A stretch of DNA of 64,000 nt from Branchiostoma floridae (GCF_000003815.2 NC_049979.1:29519582-29583581), one strand, 5' to 3'. Positions 1 to 12,600 are shown, counted from the stretch's first letter. Numbers and translations are program-made. The notes: a model not told the origin generated them from the sequence alone.

Positions 1-58
1 CAGATACGTTTTTATATTTACTGTATTATCTTTTTTTTCTGTTACATTTGTGTTTCAG

Positions 59-1696
59 GACAGAGAGTAACAGAGACTCCTCACAACCCATGGGTGTGTT
101 TGACCAAAAAAGAGGGTTATGTCATGGCAGCTCACTGCACTTGTATGGCAGGGTAGGTAATATAACTGCATTGACCATCATATCCAAAAAGTCACATTTT
201 TATCTAACAGTGTTCTCGTCAGATGAGGTCCATGGCAAGAAACAGTTTTAGAAATAATGAAAGTCAAACTAGTACTCACCTGTAAATGTTCCTCCGTATA
301 TTTCCAGGGAGGAGCGACCATGCAGTTTGTATGTGGCAAGATAACTGTCTTAATTTTTTTCCTTGGTTCATGTTCTTGTGCTTGATGGTTTCCAGTTGTA
401 TTTGTACCTGTTGCAAATGCATTTCTTCTTGTTGATGTTCTTGTTGCAGGTTTTACTTGTTGATGTGTTTCGTTTTCTAGGTAATTTGGAGTTATCAACA
501 GTTCCTGAGAGTGAGTATACTAACACATATCATCATGTAGATGTAGATAATGCTAAAAGAAATGTGTATATAGTAGAAATATTCAAATATCACAGAGACT
601 TCCATAATGAGAAGATAAGGCAAATCTTTCATTGTACTGTGAAGCTGGCCAACTTATCCGTTCCTTTTACCATTAACTCTAAAATTGCTCCTGACTATAG
701 TACCTATAATGTATACTCATTTTTTGTTATATTTCAATGTAGATTGGGAGAGGTCTGCAGCCATGTGGCTGCACTGCTGTTCGCAGTGGAGGCCTCCAGG
801 TCTCTTCAGGAAAAACGGACGTCATGCACCAGCAGAAAGGCCGTGTGGAACAAATATTACAAAGATAAGGTCTGTTCATATTTGGGCATTATAATTGAGT
901 AGAATTTTTTTCAATGTCTACAATTTTTTTGCCTAAGTAGACTGTTATAACTTACATTAATGAATGGATTTCTTTGCTTCTACAAAATCATGTGGCATTT
1001 ACATGTATCCAATTCACAATATATAGCACTACACTATAGATTTACAGCAATATAGTAGATGTTCCTAGCCTGGAGTCCAGCCTTGTTGTGCTTTAGTCCA
1101 CTCCCAACGGTGGCTACCCCGTCAATGCCATGGGGTAGCGACCTTTGGGAGCGAACTAAAGCACAACAAGGTTGGACTGCAGGCTAAGATGTTCCTCTTT
1201 GTAAAGTGTAATATCTGACATGGCCACTGTATAATGCTTTTTCTCACATATATTATTGATAATTCATTTTGTGGATTATTTCTTTCAGGTTGATCCACAA
1301 AGGGCTGAGGACATGGACTTTTCGCACCCTAAACATGGAGTCCAGATCAAGAAGGCGCGCCGGAAGCCGCAGTGTGATGTGCCACCACTCAGTGAAGAAG
1401 AGGCCGCTTCTGCTTTCTCACAACTGAGGAAGCTGTGTCCCACTGCCAGTGCTGTCATTAAAGAGGAGGAGGACACAGACACAGCATCAGAAGATGAGTC
1501 AGATGTCAACACAGAGACGCTTCCCCCTGTGGTATACAGGTCTTGTCATCCAGCCAAAGTCCCTGTTACTAGTGTTAGTGTAGACAGCATCCTTGAGGAT
1601 GTTCGGTGCAACCCCGAGCAAATCACAAACCTCAACAAAGCTACAGTGGGGCAGTCCAAGTTGCTCGGGTCTTTAAATTGTATGGCCTCTCAGTGA
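59..1696 (+). pseudogene. Partial SWIM zinc-finger gene of a DNA transposon (YqaJ-nuclease type, truncated)
   Basis: Three exons in phase: 59-152, 743-869 and 1289 to about 1661. Spliced, they read NPWVCLTKKEGYVMAAHCTC, MAG, then LGEVCSHVAALLFAVEASRS, i.e. a SWIM finger CxC...CxH split by an intron, then TCTSRKAVWNKYYKDK, VDPQRAEDMDFSHPKHG and a long acidic linker to ITNLNKATVGQSK. In metazoan transposon proteins of this layout, ATVGQS is followed by a YqaJ-type nuclease domain. Here the frame runs into unrelated sequence after 1661 and stops at 1694-1696, so the nuclease is missing. The 5' part lies outside the window. The family call is from memory of the motif order. Confidence 0.7.
1067..1186. 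mobile_element. 120-bp foldback element with 10-bp target duplication
   Basis: Nearly the whole length is an imperfect palindrome: agcctggagtccagccttgt ... acaaggttggactgcaggct, arms of about 50 bp. It is flanked by perfect direct repeats agatgttcct at 1057-1066 and 1187-1196. The 9-10 bp duplication suits a Mutator-like or other foldback MITE. It sits in an intron of the SWIM gene, so it inserted into the older transposon. Confidence 0.85.
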
Positions 1697-4239
1697 AAAT
1701 CTCTGAGCAATCAATGATGACTCTACAGTTTGAGTATTTTTTTTTCCGAAATTTTTTTGGGAAGATTGCGCTTTACGGTTTCCTTGGACGGCCAATGAAT
1801 CAGGAACTTTAGTCGGACAGCTAAGATTGGAATACAACGGTTTATGACTTTTGAAACTGTGGAGGCAGAAACACTAAATCTCAAAGCTAGATCAGCATTT
1901 TTGAGGCCTAGTCTCAACTTCATGAGAGTCATGAGTATTTGATCCTGCTGACACATGGACTTTAGAGGAGCAATGAAATCACTAACAAGTCTAAACACAA
2001 ACATAAACAGTGCAACAGTAGGTATTCCAGTGAAGAGCTTGCATTTTGCATCTGTGAGATTGGAGGCTGATGTTGATGATTTCTTGATTTGTTCTTGAAG
2101 GTGATCACGTTCTTCCCTAAGGTTGTCAGCTTCACTTTGAAGGGACTCGCAAAACTGTTCCAACTTACATTTCTCCTCTTGTACTTTTGTGAGCTGTTCT
2201 CTCAGAGTCTCTACACTTTCAGGAAGGGGGTCTCTCAGAGTCTCTACACTTTCAGGAGGAGGGTCAGCGATCATTTCTTCATCTGAAATAAAGCAAATCC
2301 GAAGTTCAATGAAAGTGCTATGTGATTATGAGTGTCATATATCTGAACTGAACTGAATGTTCTAAACTCTGATTCATATGTATGTATTGTTGTTTCAATA
2401 TTTTACTCATGCAGGTTGCATGCTTCTCTACTTGATTCACATCTATATCCCCACTCCGAAAACCAAGCGGATAAACTTTGTAGCAAGTAGTCTTGTGTGT
2501 ATGGTATGTGATTCATGTTGAATAAGTGACAAGTGATAGATTTACTTGTTGAGCAAGAATGATAGATTAAACTGTTGATCAAGAATTTATATGTTTAGGA
2601 TTACTGATTGTATCCATTAGACACTTTTCTTATTCCCTCTGTAATGCCCTTACCATTTAGTGATGTAGGTGGGGCTTCATTCTCTGATGACACCCGCAGC
2701 CTTTTTGCTGCACGCATATACCTGCAAACAATGAAGCATGTTGTAAGTTGTAAATCAAAGTTGCATGCTTTGTTTCCTACATACATTCTGTTAGCATAGC
2801 ATTTAGTGATTACTGCTGTGAATGTTATGAAATATAAAACATTTGACTAGGTGTAAACTCTAACATGAGTAACTTACAGGATCTTTGTGAGATTTAACTG
2901 AATCCTTGGTAAAACTTTCATGGTCATCTTCTCAGGCAAGGAGGTAGAGTATAGCAATGTTTCACACAGGCATGAACAGCCTGCCTGCATGAACAGCATG
3001 AGCAGTAAATCAAATTTCAATAAAGAAACATTGAAAACCCCAATGTTACCTACCGATCTTTCTTGGCAACTGGGTTTCTTGAACGATTGCAACTTGCTGA
3101 GGTTGGGAGGTTAAACAAGCTTCGGACGTAATCTGGATCTGCAGGGTCTTTAGAAGGGTACCCAGCAATGCAAGAAGCAAAGAACTTGTCAGTATTATAA
3201 ACATGATTTTAAAATGAGGTGGCAATTGGTCTTGTGGTTAGGGTGTAGGACTCATAATCCAAAGATAAGTATGAGTTGGAATCCCTGATAGGTCACTTTG
3301 TTGTTGTGCCCTTGGGAAAGGTACTTAAACCATACTTTACACCTATTTCACGGGGATATTTTTTGGGAACCATTCACAAACAACGTATTTTGCCACCATT
3401 TGCTGACCAAACAACGGATGAAAAGTTTGATAGAACGTCATAACTGTGTAGTGGAACAGCAGAACGGATTTGCCGCTGGTTGATGTATTTTCGGGCCGTG
3501 TTTTGATCGCTGCTATCAGCAGTTTACCGACATGCCGATTTGCCAATTTAACCTTGAGTAAGTGCCTGCCGATTGATACAAATTTGTCGTTGTAAATATG
3601 AAATCCATAGATAAACAGCCTTGTTATATTATTGTGTTTGATTAAAGTTCCACTGGGAATAGAATCCCAAAGGACTTGCTATCAGTTACACTGTCTTTGA
3701 AATGTTATTTTCTCGCGACACAACAGAAAGTGGCAGACCAATGCATGTGTAGCAATGGCCGGGGAAACATAGTGAACAATGCACTTAACAGTTTCCAGAA
3801 TGCGCTAAAGCCCGCTTGTTTATTCATGGTTCAGTTTAGAATTTGTTGGAATGTGTTGGATTAAAGTTCAGTGCCGTTAACATTAATATTCACTATCCTT
3901 GATATGGCATGAATCAGCGACAAAACTTACTTTAAGCTTTCCGCAGATGTGTAACGAAAAGTACACTATTACATCACGAAAAATGTATTTATGCAAGGGG
4001 GACAACAACAAAATATAAAACATATAGATCACAAACCTGAGATGAAATGGTCGCTGCACACTCTCTCGTGGTGTCCACGCCGCGGTCGGGTTTTTCTTTC
4101 CCTGCTCAAAATCTGACCTTTTTAAGGCTCTAAGCCATGCAGCCCTTCGTCCTGGTTCCCCAGGGATTCTAAAAAACTTCTTTCTACTGCCTTTATCCTT
4201 CCGGTTAGTACAATTCAGCGCACAACAACTGGTCGGCAT
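1657..4239 (-). pseudogene. THAP-domain DDE transposase, degenerate
   Basis: Minus strand. Exon 1 (4239-4037) encodes a THAP finger starting MPTSCCALNCTNRKDKG. Exon 2 (about 3162-3054) continues YPSKDPADPDYVRSLFN. Exon 3 (2721-2654) is KRLRVSSENEAPP. Exon 4 (2282 down to about 1657) holds a coiled coil (ETLREQLTKVQEEKCKLEQF), a transposase helix-turn-helix (LMTLMKLRLGLKNADLALRF, STVSKV) and the first part of a DDE_4-type catalytic core (NCRVIIDCSEIFTERP). Damage: exon 1 shifts frame at a CT run (4061-4066), before the zinc ligands CSDHF; the exon 2 acceptor position reads TG instead of AG (3163-3164); exon 4 shifts frame at an A run (plus coordinates 1752-1758); and the core ends after the first catalytic Asp. 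It resembles the transposase of ISL2EU/IS4EU elements, which as I recall also carry a YqaJ-type second gene. Confidence 0.72.
3219..3360 (+). repeat. tRNA-derived SINE fragment
   Basis: A tRNA-like head (tcttgtggttagggtgtagg, later gagttggaatccc as a decayed B box) is followed by tgtgcccttgggaaaggtac, the same module seen after the SINE head at the right end of the window. It lies within an intron of the THAP pseudogene. Confidence 0.5.
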
Positions 4240-4260
4240 GTTTGCGTTTCCCGCGCGCAA

Positions 4261-4303
4261 CTGGTGGGCGAGGAGGGTTCAGCCCGCCCTCCTCGCCCAC
4301 CAG
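4261..4303. repeat. Perfect 17-bp-arm hairpin beside CRE-like sites
   Basis: Arms ctggtgggcgaggaggg (4261-4277) and its exact complement (4287-4303) enclose a 9-nt loop. Immediately right lie several TGACGTCA/CACGTGACG sites (4321-4350). This is just upstream of the THAP transposase start, so promoter or transposon-terminus roles are both possible. Confidence 0.7.
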
Positions 4304-4309
4304 CAGCTT

Positions 4310-5530
4310 TTTGCCTACCATGACGTCACGTGACGTAACCGTGACGTCAGCGCGATCGCTCGTATAACACTGGTCACACAATAGTACATATATCCTGTCG
4401 GCACGTCAGAAAATTATGTGTTTCCGTACGTTACATTTCTCTACATGTAACGAATAAAAAAAGGGGGAAGTCGCCCCATACGCCCCCACAGTCTTGTAGA
4501 AAATGGAGCCAGTAGAAATACCGAAATGTGGAACCTTAGGAATGACCTCATGTACATTTTTGTAGGCCCATCCCCCCACCACATGGCGAGCACCAACGGT
4601 CTTTGTTCTCGTACCGCCAAAACACCCTCCCCTTCCGAACCGTCAACTTTACGGTACACCATCCCGTTCCTACTGTACTGTATAAGGGTTATGTGGTGGT
4701 ACAAAAATCCCCAAAACTTGGGCCCCACGACTACGGAAGACACTGCGCCAGTGCAGCACGGATCCAACAGTCTCGTGACGTGCGTGCCGGCTTCATCATG
4801 GTTAGAGTGGCCGGGCCGAATCTCAGCCACTTTCCGGCCCGAAAATTCCTCAAAAATCCCCCAAAACCAACATGACAGACGACATACAACACTTCCACAC
4901 CGATCCTGAAAACGTTAGGGTCACTTACGTAGGAGTAAAGGGGGTCACATCGACGTGAATGTCGTGGAAAGACGCCACCGTCTCGAGCGATATCTGATCT
5001 CCAGTCTTAGTGTGTGTGAGCTCCGCCAGGCTGCTGCTTCCCCTGCCCGCCTGTCCGTCATACATCATCCACGTACGCCACCCGTTACCATGCCACCCCG
5101 GATCTCCGCCCAGTCCCACACAAAATATCACTTTCTTACAAAACTCTCATACCTCAGGTAGCAAAATATTAATGTATCGTATCAGTGAGGATTTACTTAT
5201 GAGATTGATACAAGTTGTATCGAGTTTTATAGCTAAAGTGTGGCAAAAGGGACGGTTTTTGCTACAGGGTGGGGAGCAGGTCCGGTTCCTGGAACGGCGT
5301 TACTTGGCGTAGGGGCAACCAATCAGCGCGCGCGACCCGGCAGACATGTTGGACTGTTGACCTGCGGACAAAATGGCGCCAAAATCCAGTGTGGAAAGGA
5401 CAAGCGTTGCTATTGGTTGCAGGCACGCCATGGCGCAATGCCCCACAGGACCAAATGCGCATAATACCATTGATAGAAAAAAGTTGCGCTTTGGCTTTAA
5501 CTTTCAAAACTTCGCACCGCACGAAGATTG
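4310..5530. other. GC-rich, promoter-like stretch without an assignable gene
   Basis: More GC-rich than its surroundings. CRE-like palindromes at 4321-4350 and, at 5318-5440, a forward CCAAT (aaccaatcagcg), an inverted CCAAT (ctattggttgc) and aaaatggcgcc. Overlapping open frames on both strands (4441-4909, and a minus frame 4925-5131 ending at a donor-like gtaagt at 4922-4927) match no family I know. ATG 5374 opens a 52-codon plus-strand frame starting MAPKSSVERTSVAIGC. I cannot tell which, if any, is expressed. Confidence 0.35.
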
Positions 5531-8500
5531 AAGTGATTGTTACAGTGAATAAAAAACTCTGTCCCAAAAAAATCCTATGTTAAAAGTAGGTTTAGAATAA
5601 TTTTAATTTTAAAAGCTTTTAATTTCATTTCAAGGATGCCATAGCAAGACACCAGGCTATTAAAAAGAAACCATTTTAGAATTTCATTGCCTCCTAACTA
5701 TCTTGTTTGCCATTGCATTAGGAGTCAGAACCTACTTTTCAACCATGCACTCAGTGCATGCAGCAATAATATAAAGTGCCCTTGTGGGGTACAGTTGCCA
5801 AAAGTGGCATGGCTGGTACATGTGAATTTTGCAGAAAGCATGTCTCTTCAACAGACAGCATCAAAATGATTTTTGTCTGTCAAGGTTGACAGATTGGTTT
5901 TAAAATTTTTTCGTCACACGCAGCAAATTTCCGTCAATTGACAGAAAAACGGATGCTGGCTAGAGCCCTGGTAATATATCCTCTAAAAATCATTCTTTCG
6001 TGATGCAATATCAAATTCATACTTTAAATTCTTACTTTCAGTGGCCTTCTTCCATGTTGATAGTTTTTAAGGTCGAGTTGGCTCTTGATTTGCTGAGAAT
6101 GGCCTGCATGTAACAATTACATGGCATCTGCACATTTTAACTAAAAACTATTGTACAATAACTGCTCACCACATACTCCAGTATAGCAATAGCCATAAAC
6201 TCAACAAAATTGGTGAGGACCCATGCTGCTATTTTTACAATGCAGTTTCCCCATTTGGCAATGGTATCTTCATACAAGACCACATTTGAATGTTACAATA
6301 CCTACAAAACACACTACAGGGAATTTTGCTGTTTTAAAACTGTTATATGCCAAATTGAGCATTGTTGCACAGTATCAGAATTGTATTTTCTATGATCATG
6401 GTATATTCAAAACCATACTTGGTAATTTAAAGATTCACACCTTCATTTCAGCTGTTATCTCTGGCTACAGTATTGCTCAAAGACCCGGATCTGTTTGAGA
6501 TAACAGCTTTGTTATTGATTGCCCCAGGCCATTAGTTTTCATTACCACACATATGCTGTTTTTATTGTTTCAGAAATAATACCCACTGATAATACAACAG
6601 AGGAGACTACACCTATAAAGAGACCTGTCAGGAGGGATGCACATCAGACCAATGTTCTTCAGTTTTTCATTTGGAGAAAGTGTAATGTAACGTTATATTA
6701 CTCCTGACATTTGACTGACAATTTTACTGTCCCCAAAAATACTGACATTGTGGTGCTGCTACATTTATGGGTTCAAAGTGGAATGGATAAAATGGCCCAC
6801 CTTTTATTGTCCCTGTTGCATTTTGAATAAAGTCAATGGCCCAATTGTGAGGTTATTTTTGTACAAGCTGGTATAATGAATGGTGGTTTTAAAATAAAAA
6901 GAATTGCCTGCCAGGAAAATAGCCTAGCTTTCAGCATTGTACTACACTCCCTGCTTATACCTACAGGCATTTGTGCTATGTTATCTACCGGTATGTCGGC
7001 ACTGCAAAGTCCTGTAGAGATGTATTCAGCAAGTAATGACCTGTTTCAAAAACCTTGCAGGGTCAAGTTTCAGGTGACTTGGCTCACAAATTGAAGACGG
7101 TATTTTTCCAATAGCATACCTGACGAAGCATGACACTGCACCAGCCAGTGCACAATGACACACGCCAATCATCAGGACAAGTGTAGTTACATACTAGTAT
7201 TCTGATCAGTACGCAGTAAGTGATCGAACCTCAGACTCAGGACAAAGCATGACTCTTTTTCGCTAAGCCAGTAGTGTAATGTGGCTTCGCTACATCTCTT
7301 ATGTTTAGCACAGTGGGTCATTGTCTCTTCTTGTTAAGTGGGTTGGTTTTTTTTTTACGTGCAGAGATTTGACCCTTAGGCTTATGCCTGATGAAGCTTC
7401 TTCTTACACCATCAGAAATGACGAATGCAATCCCTTGCAACATTGCAACATGTCCAAGCTGCCGCCAATCCTAGACATTGCTAGAATCAAACTTTGGCCC
7501 ACTGACAAAGAGAATTTGATTCATATGGCCAAGCAGCACTGTTGCGTTACCACTTGCGCCACAGGGACATGTCTAGTAGTATCCAGCAAACCGACCAAAA
7601 TTCTAATTGACCATTTTCACATGGAAAGGGTAAGACAAAAGGAGACAAATTGGGACAATTCATCAGAGGAGGACAGGTGAGTTTACCCCAGAGAGAAGCT
7701 TATCCGTCACAAAGGCAGGATTACTTACACCGAACAGGGGAATCCTATCGCTGGCAGTTAGGTGCGACTCTCCTGGCAGGAACTTTCATCCTAATGGACG
7801 ACGGTTTAACTTACCGCCTCTGTAAGACTAGAATCGGTAATGCGGACAGCAGGTGTTCCTCTCACGCTAGGAACCCGGTATCACAGCTTGGAAAGCTGGA
7901 CTAATCTCAAGAGAGATGAGACAGGTTTTTTTTTTTCTTCTGTCACCTGCAAAATTGAAAAATTGTTTTCCTGCCTCGAGCAAGGAACGGTAGAGCGTGC
8001 CTGGGCCGAGGTTCCCACGATGATGCACGCCGGCGATGACACAGATGATCTGTTTTCCCCCTCAGGACTTTCCAGCCGACTGAAAAATGTACAGCAAGGG
8101 GATTTGCTTTTTTGACTGTGCCATGACCCATCCTTGCTTCAGGACAGTGAAATTTAACAAGCCAACTGTAGTTTTGGCAATTTTCCATCTTTGGCTAGCA
8201 CACCTGATGCAGTAGGATTATACATACAAAGCTATAGTAAGAACTAAATTGCCTACACAGTAATAGCATCAATGACACCATCCTTTAATTGACGTTTTAA
8301 ACCTTATATATCCCTGAAACGACCAAACATTAGATAGCACATATTTTATATCAAATCATCTGTAACCCACCGTACCCAACTTCCTAAACTCATATTTTTT
8401 ATTCTGAAAATAAAAAGTTCAAACTGCTAGCAACTTTATGACAATGTTGTTTATATAAGAAAATTAATACCTGGTAAGGAGGTGATTAGTACCTGTTGTT

Positions 8501-9081
8501 TGATCATCAAACATAACTCTCTTCCATCTATTATCAAAAACGTCACACAGCTGTAAATTTTACTATGGTGACAAAAACTTTGCTAAGACAAACATTGTCA
8601 ATGATAACAGACATTAAGAAAGAGATGGTCTTTAACAAGGCCAATATATTGGTACCCAATTGCAGATAGAAAGAGTATTTAACCAGACCAACTCAAATGA
8701 CTGATAGACTGTTAGGACCTGAGTTATAGATTGGTTTAAACCTTACAGTTATATGCCAATCAGTCATTACTTTAAGGGCTGTATACAAAACTGGTCTTTC
8801 TTGCTGCACCAGTTCGAAATATGGGCACCAAACCTGAAAACATCCGATTCAGTGGACCGGAATTTGGACAGACTAGAAAATGAACAGATTATACAGGTAG
8901 GCGGTCAAAGAAGGGTTAATGGGCCAGATCCTCTAGACCTGAACCCGATTGTAGTTTTAACATTAAGCTCCTTGATTGTACCTCGATTTTCTGTACCCCT
9001 TATCTTTACTAAGTCTAACACAATGTTTTCTTTATAATTTTTCAAATGCAATGTACTACTAACATTATACAATGTATGCTA
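5531..9081. other. No recognisable gene; degraded repeats
   Basis: AT-rich sequence. A 119-codon open frame at 7321-7680 ending at a donor-like gtgagt, and a possible exon at 6571-6706, match nothing I know. 7240-7325 is a reverse-complement match to the SINE module at 44025-44115. 8855-8900 shares tagaaaatgaacagattata with 32345-32373, a dispersed repeat. Confidence 0.4.
5868..5970 (-). repeat. Truncated hAT-like MITE (same family as 51437-51777)
   Basis: Reverse-complement match to the left part of the 51437 element, including cagggctctagccagc, the cgtcaattgacgg palindrome and ccttgacagacaaaaatc. The rest of the element is missing. Confidence 0.65.
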
Positions 9082-9629
9082 GATCATTGCAACATTGCCT
9101 CAATAGATTAGGTACTCTTCACGGAATCCTTGGTATTTTGAGCTATTGACACTGTGTTCTGTATATATAAGTAAGAATTGACGTTAGCACAATGTAGGTT
9201 ACTAAAGTCAGAAGAAAGAGCGAAGAGGTAATTTCTGACATATTCGAAATACTAACTACGTTATATGATAGATGATTGCAACATTGCCACAATAGAAGAT
9301 ATCCTTCGCAGAATCCTTGGTATTTCGAGCTATTGACACCAAAAGTACTCTCACTGTATATATAAGTAAGAATTACCATTAGTACAATGTAGGTTACTGA
9401 AGTTCAGAAGAAAGAGCGAAAAGGTAATTTCTGACATATTCGAAATACTACTACGTTATATGATAGATGATTGCAAAATTGCCTCAATAGAAGATACCCT
9501 CCGCGGAATCCTTGGTATTTCAAGCTATTGACACCAAAAGTACTCTGTATATATGAGTAAGAATTAACGTCAGTACAATGTAGGTTACTACAGTTCAGAA
9601 GAAAGAGCGAAAAGGTAATTTCTGACATA
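9082..9629. repeat. Tandem repeat, about 2.9 copies of a 189-195 bp unit
   Basis: Units begin gatcattgcaacattgcc (9082), gatgattgcaacattgcc (9271) and gatgattgcaaaattgcc (9466). Each contains gaatccttggtatttcgagc, gtatatataagtaagaatt and caatgtaggttact. Copies differ by scattered substitutions and small indels, as in a minisatellite/satellite of moderate age. Confidence 0.9.
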
Positions 9630-12600
9630 ATCCCCCAGGCCAGACTGTCAATCATCAGGGCTTCCATTACCTCTATAGGGAAAGAGTCATAAAACAGGAT
9701 CTGCCCTGGAATCCTTCCAGCCTGCTGCCCCCATCAGATAAGTGGATTTGCATTGATCAGTGAATCCTTGCAAACATCACATTTGCACTCTTCCCCTCCC
9801 CGGAGGATTGGGCTTCAAACTACCTGTCTGACGCTGATTTGTACTCTGTAGAGGCACTCCGAGGTTGCACTTTGCTCACCCTACTTAGAGTCATTCCTCT
9901 GCGGTGCATATCGTTAAATTATCATTACAGTACTGCAAGTCAACGACAGACTTGAGATGTATCATGACAGTTGAAATTCTACAATAATGAATCTGATGTG
10001 ACCTTACATAAACTATACATTTTCGAACATGTAGTCATCTTGGCGGCAATATGTATACTAAGTTTATACACAGCTATCCAGATAGATTCTGGTTGAAAGG
10101 AACTATCAACTGAACAATGAATTATTTTTCAAGAATAGATATTTTGAGCTGGTTTCTTACTATCCAACGAATGAAGCAATTCAGTTGACAAGATAGAAAG
10201 AGCAAATTCCAGACACTGCCCATGCATTTACTTTGTATGTCACATTATGCGAAACCATGATTTGGTAGACTAATTCTGTACCGATAGTTCATCCAAGTAC
10301 CTCAAACACTAGCTATTGCCTACAGCGGTAAGTACCGCTGATAAGATAACAGTCCACAGGTACCGCTGAGGTAAAGCTAATGGTTCTTCTTACCTGCCCG
10401 TGCGGGAAGAAGAAATGAAGTGGCATGATGCTGGGATATTGAATCGGTATCACACCTTACCCGATGTCCCAAATCCCCATCTAAACCTGATCTAATGATA
10501 GCGACTGTCGTCCTCGCACACATCAATCATCCGTTTCCTAGTTACGCTCACGCTGTTTTCGTGCGTCAGCCGTTGCCACCTCTCTCCACGCAACCATCCA
10601 TCCATTACCAAGAACAACCGTTATCCCCTTGGGTAATTCTCTCTAATTATTTGGATAAATGTCTATAAATAGATTTATGATTGCTCATTATGCTGTTGCC
10701 AGGATGGAATCCTTAATACTGAACACGTTATTAAAGCCTTCTCTGTGTAAACATTAGTTATTAAAATATTGTTTTTTCCAATTACAGCCCTGAAAAAAAA
10801 TAAGGGTCAGTAGGTAGAGTTTCGTTTTCTTTTTCGTTTTTAGATTTCATCAAATGTGATCTATCACTATAGTATCAGTACTGTTTAGCACAGTGTTAAA
10901 CTGAAATACACCAGGACACAGGCATTTTCCAAATCATGTTTTATTAATACAGTATGTGATGTACATTGCACAAGCACAATTTTCTATTACAAAAGAAATG
11001 AGAAGATGTTGGAAAATGATCATAAAATATTTTCATAACCCAGATGTTAGATCTATAATTGCTAGTGATATTGGTCATAAAAAAGGCTAGGGTGGTTAGG
11101 TTTTTGGTAAGGTCAGTTAGGGTGATCAGAATTTTTTTCTCACACTCTATCAAGGAAGGATTTTGGTAAAAATAAGCATCTTTAAATTTGGTAAAAGCCA
11201 TCTAGTACCATTATATTGCCATGCTGTTAAAAGTCCTGACAATGCCGTGGCCTTTGTCCGACATCAACCCATGGATGTTCTTTTCTAGTTCATTACCCGT
11301 CCTTTATGGGTCATTAAACAGTGTGTTTTCTTTCACCTGCTTGAACATTATCAGCAAGATTCAACAAGGCAACCCATCAAATAACAGTTGGCGAGGGGAC
11401 TTATTATTTACTGTGTCTACCATAAATAAAGCATTTATCATAATGAAATCTGCAAAGCAATTTGTGCAGAACAGTTACTTATTTTCTCTTTGATACCCAG
11501 TCAGAAATTATGTTTAAAATTCTATACAAGTCACCACCAGGTCCTCTACATTCATCTTAGGACCAACACTGGCCAATGTGACCACTTTTTGGTGGTTTCA
11601 TATTTTTCCATTCACACAAGCATTAGACATCCTGTCTATAATGACCACCTGTCTACATAGACCAGCTTTTATTGATCCCTAAGTGGTTTTATTGGGTAGT
11701 AAAGTAGTCAAGAGTATGCATGCACAAGTATGTATCATCTTTGTTTATATGATACCTTCTACAGTAATTTTGCTCTCAGCAAGACTGCACCTGAATACTG
11801 GCTTTTCCTTCAGCTTTTCACTGACCATGTTACCAAGAATTATTACAATATCTGAAGCAATTGCCACAATCGGCTCTGTACAATCAACTAAGCAATCTGA
11901 CGATTGATAAAGACTGCACCAACATGGGCTCTTTCCTCACATTTTCACTGACCATGTTACCCAACATTTTTACAATGACCAAGGCAGTTGCGACAGTTTC
12001 TGTACAGTCAATAGCAATCGGCCAACAACGTGTATAATAGGTTTTCCAAGGTTAGTTTCCTCATTACCTTTGCCATCCTCCTTGAGGGTTTTATCTGCAC
12101 AATTCCTAACTAAACCTTGATAATCCCTAAACACACATTTTAAGGCAGTATTAGCACTACAATTATCAAGGCATTAGCTCAATCACAGGCTTTATTGGGC
12201 AGGTATGTTAGCTTTGTCGGGTTGGCTCGACAGTGTCTGTTGTCATAACAACACGTACAAACAGATCACTGGGCAATGACAACGCCACGTGTACATCTTT
12301 CACATTAGTGATAGCGGTTATAGGTGAGATAATCTGTGTTGAAAACATGCAGTGGAAATGGTACGATGCATGCAATACATGTACATGTAGCATATTCGAC
12401 ACATACAACTGATCCAAAAGTTCATAGATCTAAACCCTCAATGATCCAAAAGGCCTTCGTATCATAGTGTCACAAATATGGCACCACCCTTCCAAGCAAG
12501 CAACATATTACTGCATGCTTAAGACGAATGCTCGATGTCAGAGGCACTCAAAATGGCAACGTAAACTGTTACAGATGTTACCATAATCTAGTTGCCATGG

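Larger units (their letters stand above)
1..4430. mobile_element. Internally deleted ISL2EU-like DNA transposon (left end outside window)
   Basis: The SWIM gene (plus) and THAP-DDE gene (minus) converge and both lose their C-terminal catalytic parts at the same place, about 1657-1665. One internal deletion in a two-gene transposon explains this most simply. The right terminus is not resolved; it should lie beyond the THAP start at 4239, probably near or after the 4261-4303 hairpin. Two unrelated elements abutting by chance is the alternative. Confidence 0.5.

Noticed and set aside
363-902. 179-codon plus-strand frame containing the CSHVAALLF segment
   Set aside because: Only 743-869 is real. 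The upstream part runs through an intron, since the SWIM CxC half is in exon 59-152 with a good donor.
4441-4909. Overlapping frames on both strands (129 and 127 codons)
   Set aside because: No recognisable family on either strand and no way to choose, so they are mentioned only in the region entry.
7321-7680. 119-codon frame ending at gtgagt
   Set aside because: No known motif, no matching neighbour exons, and repeat fragments nearby.
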